Positions 9,349 to 17,369 of a stretch of 64,000 nt of DNA are shown here, piece after piece. Under the pieces are notes generated by a model. That model had not been told where the DNA came from. It saw nothing but the letters and a program-made list of their open reading frames with translations, and made no database searches. The stretch spans positions 1-64,000 of the forward strand of contig NZ_JAKUDS010000001.1 of NCBI RefSeq assembly GCF_023221775.1. Direction: 5' to 3'. The translations under genes and the position numbers were made by a program. Numbering within the stretch: the first letter of the stretch is position 1; each line of letters opens with the position of its first letter. This DNA is from Enterococcus cecorum (GTDB lineage Bacteria > Bacillota > Bacilli > Lactobacillales > Enterococcaceae).

Positions 9349-9795
9349 ATGAAAGAAGCGGTTTTTGGGGTAAAATTAGCAAATAAAAAGTATCAAGATC
9401 GATTTGGTGCCTATGGGATTGTAGTCAATGAAAAGCAAGAATTAGTCATCATTCAAGCGCCAAATGGGGCCTATTTTTTACCAGGCGGTGGGATTGAAAA
9501 AGGTGAAAATCATCAAGAAGCTATCAAAAGAGAAATGATTGAAGAGTTAGGCTTTGAAGTAAAAGTCGGGGAATATCTTGGGGAGGCAACGGAATATTTT
9601 TACTCTAGTCATCGTGATATTTATTTTAGACATCCGGCTTACTTTTATGTAATTGATGATTATCGTTCCATTGGTGCACCATTAGAAGATAACAATCAGA
9701 TTGAATGGGTAACGGCTGATGATGCGATGCTTTTATTAAAACGGGGCAGTCATCGTTGGGCAGTTCAAAAATGGATGAAGGCGAATCTAAAATAA
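9349..9795 (+). CDS. Nudix hydrolase
   Basis: A 148-residue protein with a full Nudix box: GGGIEKGE, then REMIEELGF, matching Gx5Ex7REUxEExGU. Nudix enzymes cleave nucleoside diphosphates linked to another group; the substrate here cannot be deduced. The aromatic-rich C-terminal half (EYFYSSHRDIYF) resembles the MutT/ADP-ribose group in some lactic acid bacteria. The start follows AAGGGG. It is a single-gene unit ending at the nested palindrome. A housekeeping or detoxification role is plausible. Confidence 0.88.
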   Translation: MKEAVFGVKLANKKYQDRFGAYGIVVNEKQELVIIQAPNGAYFLPGGGIEKGENHQEAIKREMIEELGFEVKVGEYLGEATEYFYSSHRDIYFRHPAYFYVIDDYRSIGAPLEDNNQIEWVTADDAMLLLKRGSHRWAVQKWMKANLK

Positions 9796-9796
9796 A

Positions 9797-9984
9797 AAAT
9801 GGGGCTGACCCAAAAGTATTTTAGCAAGATAATTAAAAAAAGAAATCCTTATGATGAAATAAATAATTAATAAAAGACAAAGAAAATCCGAATGTTCAAC
9901 TTGATTACTCATAAAATCAACAATGAACGTTCGGATTATTTATATACTCATTTTTTATTAGAGACTAATGGGTCAGCCCCATTT
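9797..9984. repeat. 188-bp nested palindromic element
   Basis: Perfect 16-bp outer arms AAATGGGGCTGACCCA (9797-9812) and its exact reverse complement (9969-9984) enclose an AT-rich core. The core contains a second, imperfect hairpin: AATCCGAATGTTCA... (9885-9906) against ...TGAACGTTCGGATT (9915-9937). No ORF lies inside. The element fills the space between two converging genes (Nudix and HAD), so it may act as a terminator, be a MITE-like repeat, or both. The GGGGCTGACCCAAAAG end looks to me like a dispersed intergenic repeat of lactic acid bacteria, but copy number cannot be tested here. Confidence 0.75.
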
Positions 9985-9986
9985 GC

Positions 9987-10799
9987 TTAATTTAGGACAT
10001 ATTTTTCAACAGCTTTAGCAACGCCGTGTTCGTTATTGCTTGCGGTAATGACATTTGCAACTTTTTTAACATTTTCAGTTGCATTGCCCATGGCTACTCC
10101 GATGCCAGCAAATTCAATCATAGGTAAATCATTTTCATTATCACCTATAGCCATCACTTCTTCTTGTTTAATGCCTAAATGATTTGCTAGATGTTGTAAT
10201 GCCGCGCCTTTGTCAGCCTGTTTATTTAACACTTCAAGAAAATATGGGGAACTCTTTACTAAAGTATAGCGTTCAAAATATTCTTGAGGAATTTTGGCAA
10301 TCCCTTGATCTAGAACGTCTGCATCATCAATCATCATCATTTTGACAATTTTAATATCTTCGGTCATTTCTTCTGGCGTACGGTAGCAAAGATCCATATT
10401 GACTAAATAAGATTCACGTACGGTATGGCTACTAATGTTACGGTTAGCGGTATACATGGTGTCTAACCCTGTAGCGTGGAAGTGAACGCCCACTTTTCTT
10501 GCCAAATATTCCATTTCTAAATAATCATCCAAAGTTAGCCCGAATTCAACGACGATTTCTTTGGTTAGCGTATTTTGTACAAGGGAACCGTTATAACAAA
10601 TCACATAATCTTCGCCAGTGAATAATTCTAATTCATTTAAATAATCAGTGACCCCAGGTAAAGGACGTCCAGTACAAAGCACGACTTTTGCCCCTTGTTT
10701 TCTAGCTTTTTGTAAGGCCTCGTGTACTTCTGGTGTGATTTGGTGTTTGTCATTAATTAAAGTGCCATCGATATCAATTGCGATTAATTTAATTGCCAT
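9987..10799 (-). CDS. Cof-type HAD phosphatase
   Basis: A 270-residue haloacid-dehalogenase phosphatase of the Cof/YidA group. It has the nucleophile motif IAIDIDGTL (Asp9, Asp11), motif II VVLCTGRP, a C2-type cap, and the metal site GDNENDLPM. Such enzymes remove phosphate from sugar phosphates or flavin precursors, but the exact substrate is unknown. I chose ATG 10799 because TTGGAG, the ribosome site, overlaps the upstream in-frame TTG at 10811. It is the last gene of the leftward lipL-dNTPase-HAD run, 20 bases after the dNTPase gene. Confidence 0.88.
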   Translation of the reverse strand: MAIKLIAIDIDGTLINDKHQITPEVHEALQKARKQGAKVVLCTGRPLPGVTDYLNELELFTGEDYVICYNGSLVQNTLTKEIVVEFGLTLDDYLEMEYLARKVGVHFHATGLDTMYTANRNISSHTVRESYLVNMDLCYRTPEEMTEDIKIVKMMMIDDADVLDQGIAKIPQEYFERYTLVKSSPYFLEVLNKQADKGAALQHLANHLGIKQEEVMAIGDNENDLPMIEFAGIGVAMGNATENVKKVANVITASNNEHGVAKAVEKYVLN

Positions 10800-10819
10800 T
10801 GTATTCTCCAATCTATTAG

Positions 10820-12181
10820 TTATTCAACCAGTTTATTATTATGGATATGTTGATTAAACTGATTGTAGGTTTCATAAAATAAATCATAATTGTCTTGCAG
10901 CGTTTGGTCAACCATTTCTTTAGGAAAATAGAAGCGATCATCTCCTTGACCTTGACCAGAAAGTGCCCGTACCAGTGAGCTGACTTGACTCAATTCGACA
11001 AGTGTTCCATCTGGCTGCTGTAATTCGATTTGCGTTCGTACTTTAGAACTATCAGGGCGATATAAATCATAAGGTAAGTCAAAACTCGAATGGATGGCAG
11101 TATAATATTTGGCATAATAGCCGACATGTTCCACATAAGTTTTCATTTGTTCGATTAATTTTTCTTGTTTTTGAGCCTGGACTTGAATAGATTTAAAAGG
11201 TTTGCGATTTAAGAAACGTTTGGCTAAATCACTTAAAATTGGATCTTTATCATTGCTCCAATAATGGAAATATGTGGTCAAAACGCCATCATCTAATTGT
11301 AAATAATCATCTAAGGTAAATTGTGCGTTTAAAAAAGGCAATAATAAACAGTTTTCACGACCAAAATAATGAGGATTACTTTGATAGAGTTGACTAGCAC
11401 GATTTAATAGATGTTCTAAGACAACTTCCATCCCACGTGAAACTGGGTGAAAATAGATTTGCATATACATTTGATAACGACTAATAATATAGTCTTCAAT
11501 CGCATGCATGCCGCTAATTGAAAAAGTAATCCCTTCTTTACATGGACGAATGTCTCTCAAAATCCGCGTTAAATCAAAAGTGCCATACTCGGTTCCTGTA
11601 TAGTAAGCATCGCGCAATAAATAATCCATCCGATCAGCATCAATTTGGCTAGAAATCATCTGTACCACTTGTGGATTGGGATAAGTTTTTTGGATGACGC
11701 TGGCTACTTTTTCAGGAAAATCAGGATCTACTCGCTTTAAGATTTGATAGATTTCTGTTTGTCGGTTGGTAATGATTTCAACGGTAATTTCTTCGTGATT
11801 GGTATGGAAAATATGTTCAAATGTATGTGAATAAGGTCCGTGGCCGACATCATGCAGTAGAGCGGCACATAAAGTAACGAGCCTTTCTTCTGGATTCCAA
11901 CCGTTTGGACCAATTTTTTCTACCGTGTAATGATTCTCAAAAATATCACAAATTTTTCGAGCAATTTCATAGACACCTAAAGAATGGGAGAAACGACTAT
12001 GTTCGGCACCGTGAAAGGTAAAAGAAGAGGTCCCTAATTGCTTGATGCGGCGTAATCGTTGAAATTCTTTGGCATTGATTAAGTCCCAGATGACTTGCGA
12101 TTGTACATGCACATAAGTATGAATAGGGTCGCGGAAGACTTTTTCTTTTGGTAAGATTTGATCTTGATAAGCTATCGTCAT
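10820..12181 (-). CDS. HD-domain dNTP triphosphohydrolase, YwfO/EF1143 type
   Basis: A 453-residue HD-domain protein. The catalytic metal site is plain: a histidine in HSRFSHSLGV, LLHDVGHGPYSHTFEH with the HD pair, and a distal Asp in DADRMDYLLRD. Length and sequence style match YwfO of Bacillus and EF1143 of E. faecalis, described as a dNTPase activated by dNTPs. It would cleave dNTPs to nucleoside and triphosphate and help balance the DNA precursor pool. The gene overlaps lipL by four bases (ATGA), implying coupled translation. Confidence 0.85.
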   Translation of the reverse strand: MTIAYQDQILPKEKVFRDPIHTYVHVQSQVIWDLINAKEFQRLRRIKQLGTSSFTFHGAEHSRFSHSLGVYEIARKICDIFENHYTVEKIGPNGWNPEERLVTLCAALLHDVGHGPYSHTFEHIFHTNHEEITVEIITNRQTEIYQILKRVDPDFPEKVASVIQKTYPNPQVVQMISSQIDADRMDYLLRDAYYTGTEYGTFDLTRILRDIRPCKEGITFSISGMHAIEDYIISRYQMYMQIYFHPVSRGMEVVLEHLLNRASQLYQSNPHYFGRENCLLLPFLNAQFTLDDYLQLDDGVLTTYFHYWSNDKDPILSDLAKRFLNRKPFKSIQVQAQKQEKLIEQMKTYVEHVGYYAKYYTAIHSSFDLPYDLYRPDSSKVRTQIELQQPDGTLVELSQVSSLVRALSGQGQGDDRFYFPKEMVDQTLQDNYDLFYETYNQFNQHIHNNKLVE

Positions 12182-12981
12182 GAAAGTTCCTCCTGTAAAT
12201 TTTGATTTCTGGCTTGCATGGATTGAAAACGCTGATTTAATTCTTCAGTCAATCCAAAATTTGCAATAAACTCTCCATCATGCATTTCTTGTTGGATATG
12301 CAGTATTTCTTTTAGGTGGTTGATGACTTCTTGGTTTGTGTAAGGTATTTGATTGAGTGCTTCAAGAGTGGTCATAGAAGCAGGTCGAACATGTGGAAAT
12401 CCTTTTTCAGGAACCTTAGCTATCCCAGCAATTTCATAAAAGTTTCGAATCAGTTGGCCACGTTTGAGTTGGTCGCCATTTAATCCTAGATACATCATGA
12501 CTGCAATGCCTTGATTGACCCGACGTTGGGCGATTCCTGCAATTTTTTGTCCATTAACGCTTAAATCATATTTGCCTGGACAATAGGAATCAACTATTTC
12601 TTTGGCTTCGACTTTTACGTTGGGATAAGCTTTTTGGGTTAAGTCAAACATCACGTCATAAGCAGCATCAATCGAGTCTATCCCATCTTTTGGAAAAGCT
12701 AATGTCACATTTAAAATGCCCGGATCACTAAGTACTGCTAATCCGCCAGCATTTCGGATGACTGTTAGATACCCTTGTTGTTTCAGATATTTTGCGCCCT
12801 TAAGAAACTGTGGTAGTTGTTGGTCGCGCATACCTAAAATCACAAGCGGATCGGTTTGCCAAGTATGAAGATAAGCTTGTTTGGTTTCGCCGCTAATCTT
12901 AGCTACTAAATCGGTAAATGCAAAAGGGAGTAATAAAGTTTCTTCTGTATAATGATTATGACTTAATTGGATATAATCCAC
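12178..12981 (-). CDS. lipL: Octanoyltransferase LipL-like (lipoate ligase family)
   Basis: A 267-residue member of the LplA/LipB/biotin ligase fold. The motif DSYCPGKYDLSVNGQKIAG places a Cys at residue 134, where Bacillus LipL has its acyl-carrying cysteine, so octanoyl-GcvH:E2 amidotransferase is the best guess. A lysine (Lys137) and the RRVNQG segment are also typical. It transfers octanoyl or lipoyl groups onto E2 subunits. GTG start at 12981 after AAGGAAG. The ywfL-ywfO pairing also occurs in Bacillus. A plain lipoate ligase is the alternative. Confidence 0.75.
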   Translation of the reverse strand: MDYIQLSHNHYTEETLLLPFAFTDLVAKISGETKQAYLHTWQTDPLVILGMRDQQLPQFLKGAKYLKQQGYLTVIRNAGGLAVLSDPGILNVTLAFPKDGIDSIDAAYDVMFDLTQKAYPNVKVEAKEIVDSYCPGKYDLSVNGQKIAGIAQRRVNQGIAVMMYLGLNGDQLKRGQLIRNFYEIAGIAKVPEKGFPHVRPASMTTLEALNQIPYTNQEVINHLKEILHIQQEMHDGEFIANFGLTEELNQRFQSMQARNQNLQEELS

Positions 12982-13016
12982 AGTAACACTTCCTTAGTTT
13001 AGATTTCATACCATAT

Positions 13017-13045
13017 ATTATACTCGATTATTAGAAAAATTTCTT
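13017..13045 (-). promoter_or_regulatory. Possible promoter of the lipL operon
   Basis: On the minus strand a perfect TATAAT (13017-13022), but the -35 region at 17 bases (AAGAAA) is poor. It overlaps the -35 box of the divergent ywiB promoter. Confidence 0.4.
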
Positions 13046-13072
13046 GACTTGTGGTAAAAATGTATGTAGAGA
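13044..13072 (+). promoter_or_regulatory. Possible promoter of ywiB
   Basis: TTGACT (13044-13049), a 17-base spacer and TAGAGA (13067-13072). It would start RNA near 13079, which supports the GTG start at 13094 over the ATG at 13076. Confidence 0.5.
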
Positions 13073-13093
13073 ATAATGAAAGGAAAGAAAATT

Positions 13094-13537
13094 GTGAAGC
13101 TAGCGAAAAATGGAATTCCTATTAGTGTAAAATTAAGTACCAAAATCTCGCAAGAAAATCATCATCAACGTTTTTTGCATGAAAGTATTGGTCAAGCGGT
13201 TCAAGTAGGTGAAAATTGGTATATCCGGTATGAAGAGGAAGGAGATACTAGTCATCCAACTACGGTTATGATTAAGTTAACGGGAGATGGTTCCGTACAT
13301 CTGACAAGAAATGGAATTCAAAAAACAAAACTGATTTTTCATCCAAAACAAATTACCCAAAGTCATTATCAAACGCCTTATGGTATGATGACTTTAGTGA
13401 ATCAAACCCATCAATTAACAGTCAATTTTGCAGAAGAACCACTGCAAGGGCAAGTTGAAATTTACTATGAACTTTTTTCAGGGGAAGAATCTATTGGTAA
13501 ATATCAGATTCATCTAGAGTTTAAGGGATTAAATTAG
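13094..13537 (+). CDS. DUF1934 (YwiB-like) protein
   Basis: A roughly 147-residue protein of the DUF1934 family, predicted to form a small beta-barrel like lipocalins. No biochemical function is known. The N-terminus GIPISVKL aligns with TPITLHVK of Bacillus YwiB. I chose GTG 13094 because GAAAGGA lies ten bases before it and the ATG at 13076 has no good ribosome site; the upstream start would add six residues. It precedes rpoE, as ywiB lies near rpoE in Bacillus. No signal peptide or membrane segment is seen. Confidence 0.8.
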   Translation: MKLAKNGIPISVKLSTKISQENHHQRFLHESIGQAVQVGENWYIRYEEEGDTSHPTTVMIKLTGDGSVHLTRNGIQKTKLIFHPKQITQSHYQTPYGMMTLVNQTHQLTVNFAEEPLQGQVEIYYELFSGEESIGKYQIHLEFKGLN

Positions 13538-13565
13538 ATTTTTTTAAAATTTTTTCAAGATTAAA

Positions 13566-13594
13566 TTGCATTTTTGCTAAAGTTTTTGTATGAT
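13566..13594 (+). promoter_or_regulatory. Promoter of rpoE
   Basis: TTGCAT (13566-13571), a 17-base spacer and TATGAT (13589-13594), 32 bases before the gene. Confidence 0.6.
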
Positions 13595-13625
13595 TAATCG
13601 TAGACTTTGAAAGGACGTGTCTTGA

Positions 13626-14237
13626 GTGGAATTAAGCGTATTTGAAGGAATGAACAAAAATGAGCTTTCGATGATTGAAGTAGCTCATGCAATTTTAGAG
13701 CAACGTGAAGATGTGATGGATTTTACAGATTTAGTCAACCAAATCCAAGTTTTTTTAGATAAATCTGATTTGGAAATTCGTGAATCATTAGCTCAATTCT
13801 ATACTGATTTAAATATTGATGGTAGTTTTATCTCTTTAGGTGAAAATCGTTGGGGATTACGTTCATGGTATGCAATTGACTCGATTGACGAAGAGTTGAA
13901 CCATGGCTTAGATGAAGAAGACGAAGAAAATCAACCACGTCGTAAACGTAAGAAAGTAAATGCCTTTATCAATGATGATGAAGATGCAATTGATTATAAT
14001 GATGATGACCCAGAAGATACTGATTTGTCAGATGATGATAACGATGACGATGATTTATTTGACGATGAAGATGAAGATGAAGAAATCGCTGAATATGATT
14101 CTGATCTTAAAGAAATCGGTGCAAATGAAGACGATGAAGAAGAATTGCCTTCTGGAATTGAAGAAGATTTGACGATTATTGACGATGAAGAAGAGGAAGA
14201 TGATGACTATTACGATGATGAGGATGAAGAATTGTAA
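13626..14237 (+). CDS. rpoE: RNA polymerase delta subunit
   Basis: Gram-positive accessory subunit that speeds RNA polymerase recycling and sharpens promoter and start-nucleotide selection. The 203-residue protein has the folded N-terminal HARE-HTH domain (residues 1-90, with [10 protein letters not shown] and WGLRSWY), a short basic linker (RRKRKK), and a disordered tail almost wholly of Asp and Glu, as expected. Start is GTG 13626, ten bases after AAAGGA. GAT/GAA runs make the tail low complexity; an apparent ORF in another frame (13960-14172) is a shadow. Confidence 0.95.
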   Translation: MELSVFEGMNKNELSMIEVAHAILEQREDVMDFTDLVNQIQVFLDKSDLEIRESLAQFYTDLNIDGSFISLGENRWGLRSWYAIDSIDEELNHGLDEEDEENQPRRKRKKVNAFINDDEDAIDYNDDDPEDTDLSDDDNDDDDLFDDEDEDEEIAEYDSDLKEIGANEDDEEELPSGIEEDLTIIDDEEEEDDDYYDDEDEEL

Positions 14238-14255
14238 TAGCTGTAATCAAAAAAG

Positions 14256-14294
14256 CTCAAGGAAACCATTGATGGAATCCTTGAGTTTTTTTTT
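14256..14294. terminator. Bidirectional terminator after rpoE
   Basis: CTCAAGGAAACCAT pairs with ATGGAATCCTTGAG, flanked by six A and nine T, so it can end both rpoE and the facing gene. Confidence 0.88.
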
Positions 14295-15439
14295 TAACCA
14301 AAATATTTAGCGGCTAACTGCTGTCCTTGATCAATTTTTGCCCATTGTTGTTCAATGCTCAATTCATTTCCACAATCACAAGAGGCAAAACCACATTGAT
14401 GAGAGAGGAATAACTGCTCTTTTGAAAGAATGTTACTTGCTTTATCCAACAAGTCGATGACACGTTGCTCATCATCTAAAGTTGCTGTTTTACTTGAAAG
14501 TAGTCCTAAAACAACTTCTACTTCTGGTCGGTCTTTTAATACAGTTAGCGCTTGGATATCACCAGCTCGTTCATCATCCCATTCTAAGAAGAAACGGTCG
14601 TAATGTTGGTCACGCAAGAATTTTTCAGCTATAGCTTGATAGCTTCCACCCGCAGCATGACGACTTTGATAATTTCCTCGGCAGTTATGCGTCCAAACTT
14701 TTAATCCAAGTCCATGCGCAAAGTCGATAATTTCATTATTGATAGCAACAAATTCATCTGCTAAATCTTCTAATCCTTTTTGTCCTTGTTCAAAGAAGCT
14801 TTTATCGTTGTCTTCAGCAAATAATTCCCATAAGCAGTCATCGAATTGGATGATTTTTCCGCCGATTGCTTGATATTCTACTAAAAATTCTTTGTACGCG
14901 TTGAGTAACCCTTCTTTTAGTGCCTCTTTTGTAGCATAGACTTGATTTTCACCATATAATTTTTTAAAGACAACAAATTCTGTATAAGCATGGGCTGCAC
15001 CCCAAACAGTCAATTTTACGTCTGCATTGCCAGCAAGTGCTTTTGTTTGACGATAGATATCCAAATAATGATGTCCTTTGGCTGATAGAGGAGCGGTAAT
15101 TCTGATCCCGATATCTTTTCGAGTTTCAAAGTGGCCACCATCATGATCTTCAAAGAAATAGCCTTGTTTTTCGATATATCGCTCAACCCCTTTAAAGCCC
15201 CAGATAAAATCTAGATGCCACATTGATCGTCCATATTCGCCATCGGTTATGACTGTGATGCCATGGTCTAATTGATCTTGAATGACTTGTTTAATGGCAT
15301 CGGCTTCTGTTTGTTGATAACCTTCGAAATCTTCATAGAATGGATAGGTAATATCTTCTCTTTTTTCAATAGCTTGCTTATAAGTTAATAGGTCTTTTGG
15401 TCTTAAAAGTGAACCAACTAATTGAAATTTATCTGTCAT
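14294..15439 (-). CDS. MetE C-terminal-like methyltransferase (YxjG/YxjH family)
   Basis: A 381-residue protein matching only the catalytic C-terminal half of cobalamin-independent methionine synthase. The zinc ligands are visible: THNCRGN (His and Cys), a Glu in FLEWDDERAGD, and the distal Cys in HQCGFASCDCGN. Stand-alone proteins of this kind (YxjG/YxjH) probably methylate homocysteine using a donor other than the long polyglutamyl folate, but the donor is not established. It reads leftward from ATG 15439 after a perfect GGAGGAAATG. No metF or T-box is next to it. Confidence 0.85.
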   Translation of the reverse strand: MTDKFQLVGSLLRPKDLLTYKQAIEKREDITYPFYEDFEGYQQTEADAIKQVIQDQLDHGITVITDGEYGRSMWHLDFIWGFKGVERYIEKQGYFFEDHDGGHFETRKDIGIRITAPLSAKGHHYLDIYRQTKALAGNADVKLTVWGAAHAYTEFVVFKKLYGENQVYATKEALKEGLLNAYKEFLVEYQAIGGKIIQFDDCLWELFAEDNDKSFFEQGQKGLEDLADEFVAINNEIIDFAHGLGLKVWTHNCRGNYQSRHAAGGSYQAIAEKFLRDQHYDRFFLEWDDERAGDIQALTVLKDRPEVEVVLGLLSSKTATLDDEQRVIDLLDKASNILSKEQLFLSHQCGFASCDCGNELSIEQQWAKIDQGQQLAAKYFG

Positions 15440-15671
15440 TTTTCATTTCCTCCAAATCTCTAAGTTGGACTCATTTTAACAGATAAAAAGGATTATAGAT
15501 AATACTTATAAACTGTCTCGAGTAATAATTTATGGCTATAACAAAAAATAAAATTATTGGTAAATCGTTTCTTAATTCAATTAGATTGAAAGTTTTAGAT
15601 TTGTTTGACAATTTACGAATCCTAAGTTAATCTTAAACTATATTAAAGAAAACGATTACGATTAATTGGAT
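15440..15671. other. AT-rich intergenic region
   Basis: No ORF or RNA gene is seen. It should hold the leftward promoter of the MetE-like gene (a TAAAAT at about 15475 and a TATAAT farther back lack a convincing -35) and a possible rightward rpoN promoter. A near-match to a cre site (AAGAAAACGATTACG, about 15646-15660, two misfits to consensus) is present but weak. Confidence 0.4.
15605..15633 (+). promoter_or_regulatory. Candidate promoter of rpoN
   Basis: A perfect TTGACA (15605-15610), a 17-base spacer and TAATCT (15628-15633). If used, its RNA would run through the antisense of tRNA-Arg before reaching rpoN. No better promoter is seen nearer to rpoN. Confidence 0.4.
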
Positions 15672-15702
15672 AAAAAAAGCACTATGAAATAAATCATAGC
15701 GC
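15672..15702 (-). terminator. Terminator of tRNA-Arg
   Basis: On the minus strand GCGCTATGA pairs with TCATAGTGC (one G-T pair), followed by seven T. It begins two bases after the tRNA. Confidence 0.85.
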
Positions 15703-15704
15703 CA

Positions 15705-15776
15705 CGCACCTTAAGGGAATCGAACCCCTGTCTCAAGAACCGGAATCTTGTGTGATATCCACTACACTAAAGGTGC
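15705..15776 (-). tRNA. tRNA-Arg (anticodon CCG)
   Basis: The minus strand folds as a cloverleaf of 72 bases: acceptor GCACCTT/AAGGTGC with G discriminator, anticodon stem CAAGA/TCTTG with loop TTCCGGT (anticodon CCG, reading CGG), and T-arm with GGTTCGATTCC. No CCA is encoded. It stands alone between the MetE-like gene and rpoN and is antisense to the presumed rpoN leader. Confidence 0.95.
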
Positions 15777-15787
15777 TTAACGAATTT

Positions 15788-15816
15788 ATTTTACACAATT
15801 TTTATTTAGATGACAA
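15788..15816 (-). promoter_or_regulatory. Promoter of tRNA-Arg
   Basis: On the minus strand TTGTCA (15811-15816), a 17-base spacer and TAAAAT (15788-15793), ending 11 bases before the tRNA. Its -35 box lies against the rpoN ribosome site (AAGAGG). Confidence 0.7.
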
Positions 15817-15826
15817 GAGGTATTCT

Positions 15827-17140
15827 ATGAAATTCGAACAACAAGTCTCTCAAAAACAAACACAAACTCAAAAGTTGTTAATGACCCAAACTTTACAACA
15901 ATCTTTACAAGTTCTGCATTTTTCGATTGATGAACTTAATCAATATATAAAATCACAGTCTATGGAAAATCCACTGATTGAAATTAAAGAAGCGAATTAT
16001 ACTTCTAATTATGCTAAACCCAAATCGTCAACAGGACAAGAACTTGATTCTTTTTCGCAAGTGGCGGATATACATGAGTCACTATTTGAACATTTGATCC
16101 AACAAATCCATCTGAACTACCGTGATACCTATTTACGTACGCTAGTTTTATTTTTGGTTGAATATATTGATTTGAATGGTTACTTGAAAATCACGCTTGA
16201 AGAGGCTCAAAAATTAACGAAAGCCGAACCGATTCAAATGCTTGATGCTTTGACATTGATTCAACAGCTAGATCCTGCAGGTGTGGGCGCGCGAAACTTA
16301 CAAGAATGTTTAATGCTACAAACGGAACGCGATCAACAAGCACCTGAATTGGCCTATTACGTATTAGAAGAATTTTTCGATGAGTTAGTAGGACGAAAAT
16401 GGGAAGAAATCGCAAAAAAACTAAACATTGGATTATCAGAAATTCAAAAAATCTTTGACTATATTCAGACTTTAACCCCAACGCCGGGTGCTCAATATGG
16501 CAATGTAGAAGGGCTGTACATCATTCCTGATTTAACTGTTAAAGTACGAGAGGGAGAGTTGGAAGTTATAGCTAATCGGCAAGGAATGCCTGAGTTGAGA
16601 TTTCAGCAAAGTTATTTTGAACAGTTTAAAGATAGCAAGGATAAAGAAGTGAAAAAATATTTGCAAGGTAAGGTACAGGAATTTGAAAATCTTCAAAAGG
16701 CTATTGTTCAACGAGGAGATACAGTATTAGCGGTAGGAAAATATATCATACAAGCGCAAAAAGAGTATTTCTTAGATTCAACACATCCCCTAAAGCCTTT
16801 GACAATGAAAGAGGTAGCCAGTGCTTTGTCTATCCATGAATCAACTGTTTCGCGAGCTGTTAATGGTAAATATATTGAAACTGATGCTGGTATTGTCGAA
16901 ATGCGTGATTTTTTTGTGCAGAGTATTTCAAGTGGTGATGGCAAAGAGATTGCAAATTCTCAAGTAAAAAATAAACTGAAAGAACTAATTCAGAATGAAG
17001 ATAAGAAAAAACCTCTATCTGATCAAAAGTTGGCTGACTTACTTGCAAATGAAGGAATGGAGATTTCAAGAAGAACGGTTGCAAAATATCGAGAGGAGCT
17101 AGGAATATTAGGTTCTTCAAAAAGAAAAAGATTTGACTAA
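15827..17140 (+). CDS. rpoN: RNA polymerase sigma-54 factor
   Basis: Alternative sigma factor that needs an AAA+ activator and reads -24/-12 promoters; in enterococci and Listeria it mainly controls mannose-type PTS operons. The 437-residue protein has the Gln-rich region I (QKQTQTQKLLMTQTLQQSLQVLHF begins it), an acidic segment, the core-binding domain, a helix-turn-helix, and the RpoN box RRTVAKYREELGI near the C-terminus. I chose ATG 15827 after AAGAGG; the longer frame from 15752 runs into the tRNA. No sigma-54 activator lies in the window. It is followed by cggR-gap. Confidence 0.95.
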   Translation: MKFEQQVSQKQTQTQKLLMTQTLQQSLQVLHFSIDELNQYIKSQSMENPLIEIKEANYTSNYAKPKSSTGQELDSFSQVADIHESLFEHLIQQIHLNYRDTYLRTLVLFLVEYIDLNGYLKITLEEAQKLTKAEPIQMLDALTLIQQLDPAGVGARNLQECLMLQTERDQQAPELAYYVLEEFFDELVGRKWEEIAKKLNIGLSEIQKIFDYIQTLTPTPGAQYGNVEGLYIIPDLTVKVREGELEVIANRQGMPELRFQQSYFEQFKDSKDKEVKKYLQGKVQEFENLQKAIVQRGDTVLAVGKYIIQAQKEYFLDSTHPLKPLTMKEVASALSIHESTVSRAVNGKYIETDAGIVEMRDFFVQSISSGDGKEIANSQVKNKLKELIQNEDKKKPLSDQKLADLLANEGMEISRRTVAKYREELGILGSSKRKRFD

Positions 17141-17152
17141 TAGTGAGTATCG

Positions 17153-17196
17153 ACAAGCTTGTGGGGCGTATACTGACCCACAAGCTTGTTTGTTTT
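17153..17196 (+). terminator. Terminator of rpoN
   Basis: A perfect 13-bp stem, ACAAGCTTGTGGG (17153-17165) with its complement (17177-17189), followed by TTGTTTT. Confidence 0.85.
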
Positions 17197-17239
17197 ATGG
17201 TTTTCTGAAAATAATTTTGAAAATATCTAAAGAATTATC

Positions 17240-17268
17240 TTGATATTTAATTGAAAAGATGATATGAT
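17240..17268 (+). promoter_or_regulatory. Promoter of the cggR-gap operon
   Basis: TTGATA (17240-17245), a 17-base spacer and TATGAT (17263-17268), about 100 bases before cggR and upstream of the CggR operator. Confidence 0.7.
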
Positions 17269-17317
17269 ACTAACTGTGAGAGAGGTAAAGAAACCTACCA
17301 CAAATTTTTTTATCCGA

Positions 17318-17361
17318 CATGGGTCATGAATCGTCTTATTAGGACATATTTAGTCCAACGG
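17318..17361 (+). promoter_or_regulatory. Candidate CggR operator
   Basis: GGGTCATGAATCGTC followed by AGGACATATTTAGTCCAACGG just before the cggR ribosome site. The right half closely resembles the GGGACATATAATGTCCAGC half of the Bacillus operator as I recall it, and lies in the same place relative to promoter and gene. CggR bound here would block transcription until fructose-1,6-bisphosphate accumulates. Confidence 0.7.
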
Positions 17362-17369
17362 AGGGAATT

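Noticed and set aside
13960-14172. 70-codon ORF inside rpoE
   Set aside because: It is a frame shadow of the Asp/Glu-rich tail, where GAT/GAA runs keep other frames open.
15752-15826. N-terminal extension of rpoN
   Set aside because: It would translate the antisense of tRNA-Arg; sigma-54 proteins begin close to the Gln-rich region that starts at 15827.
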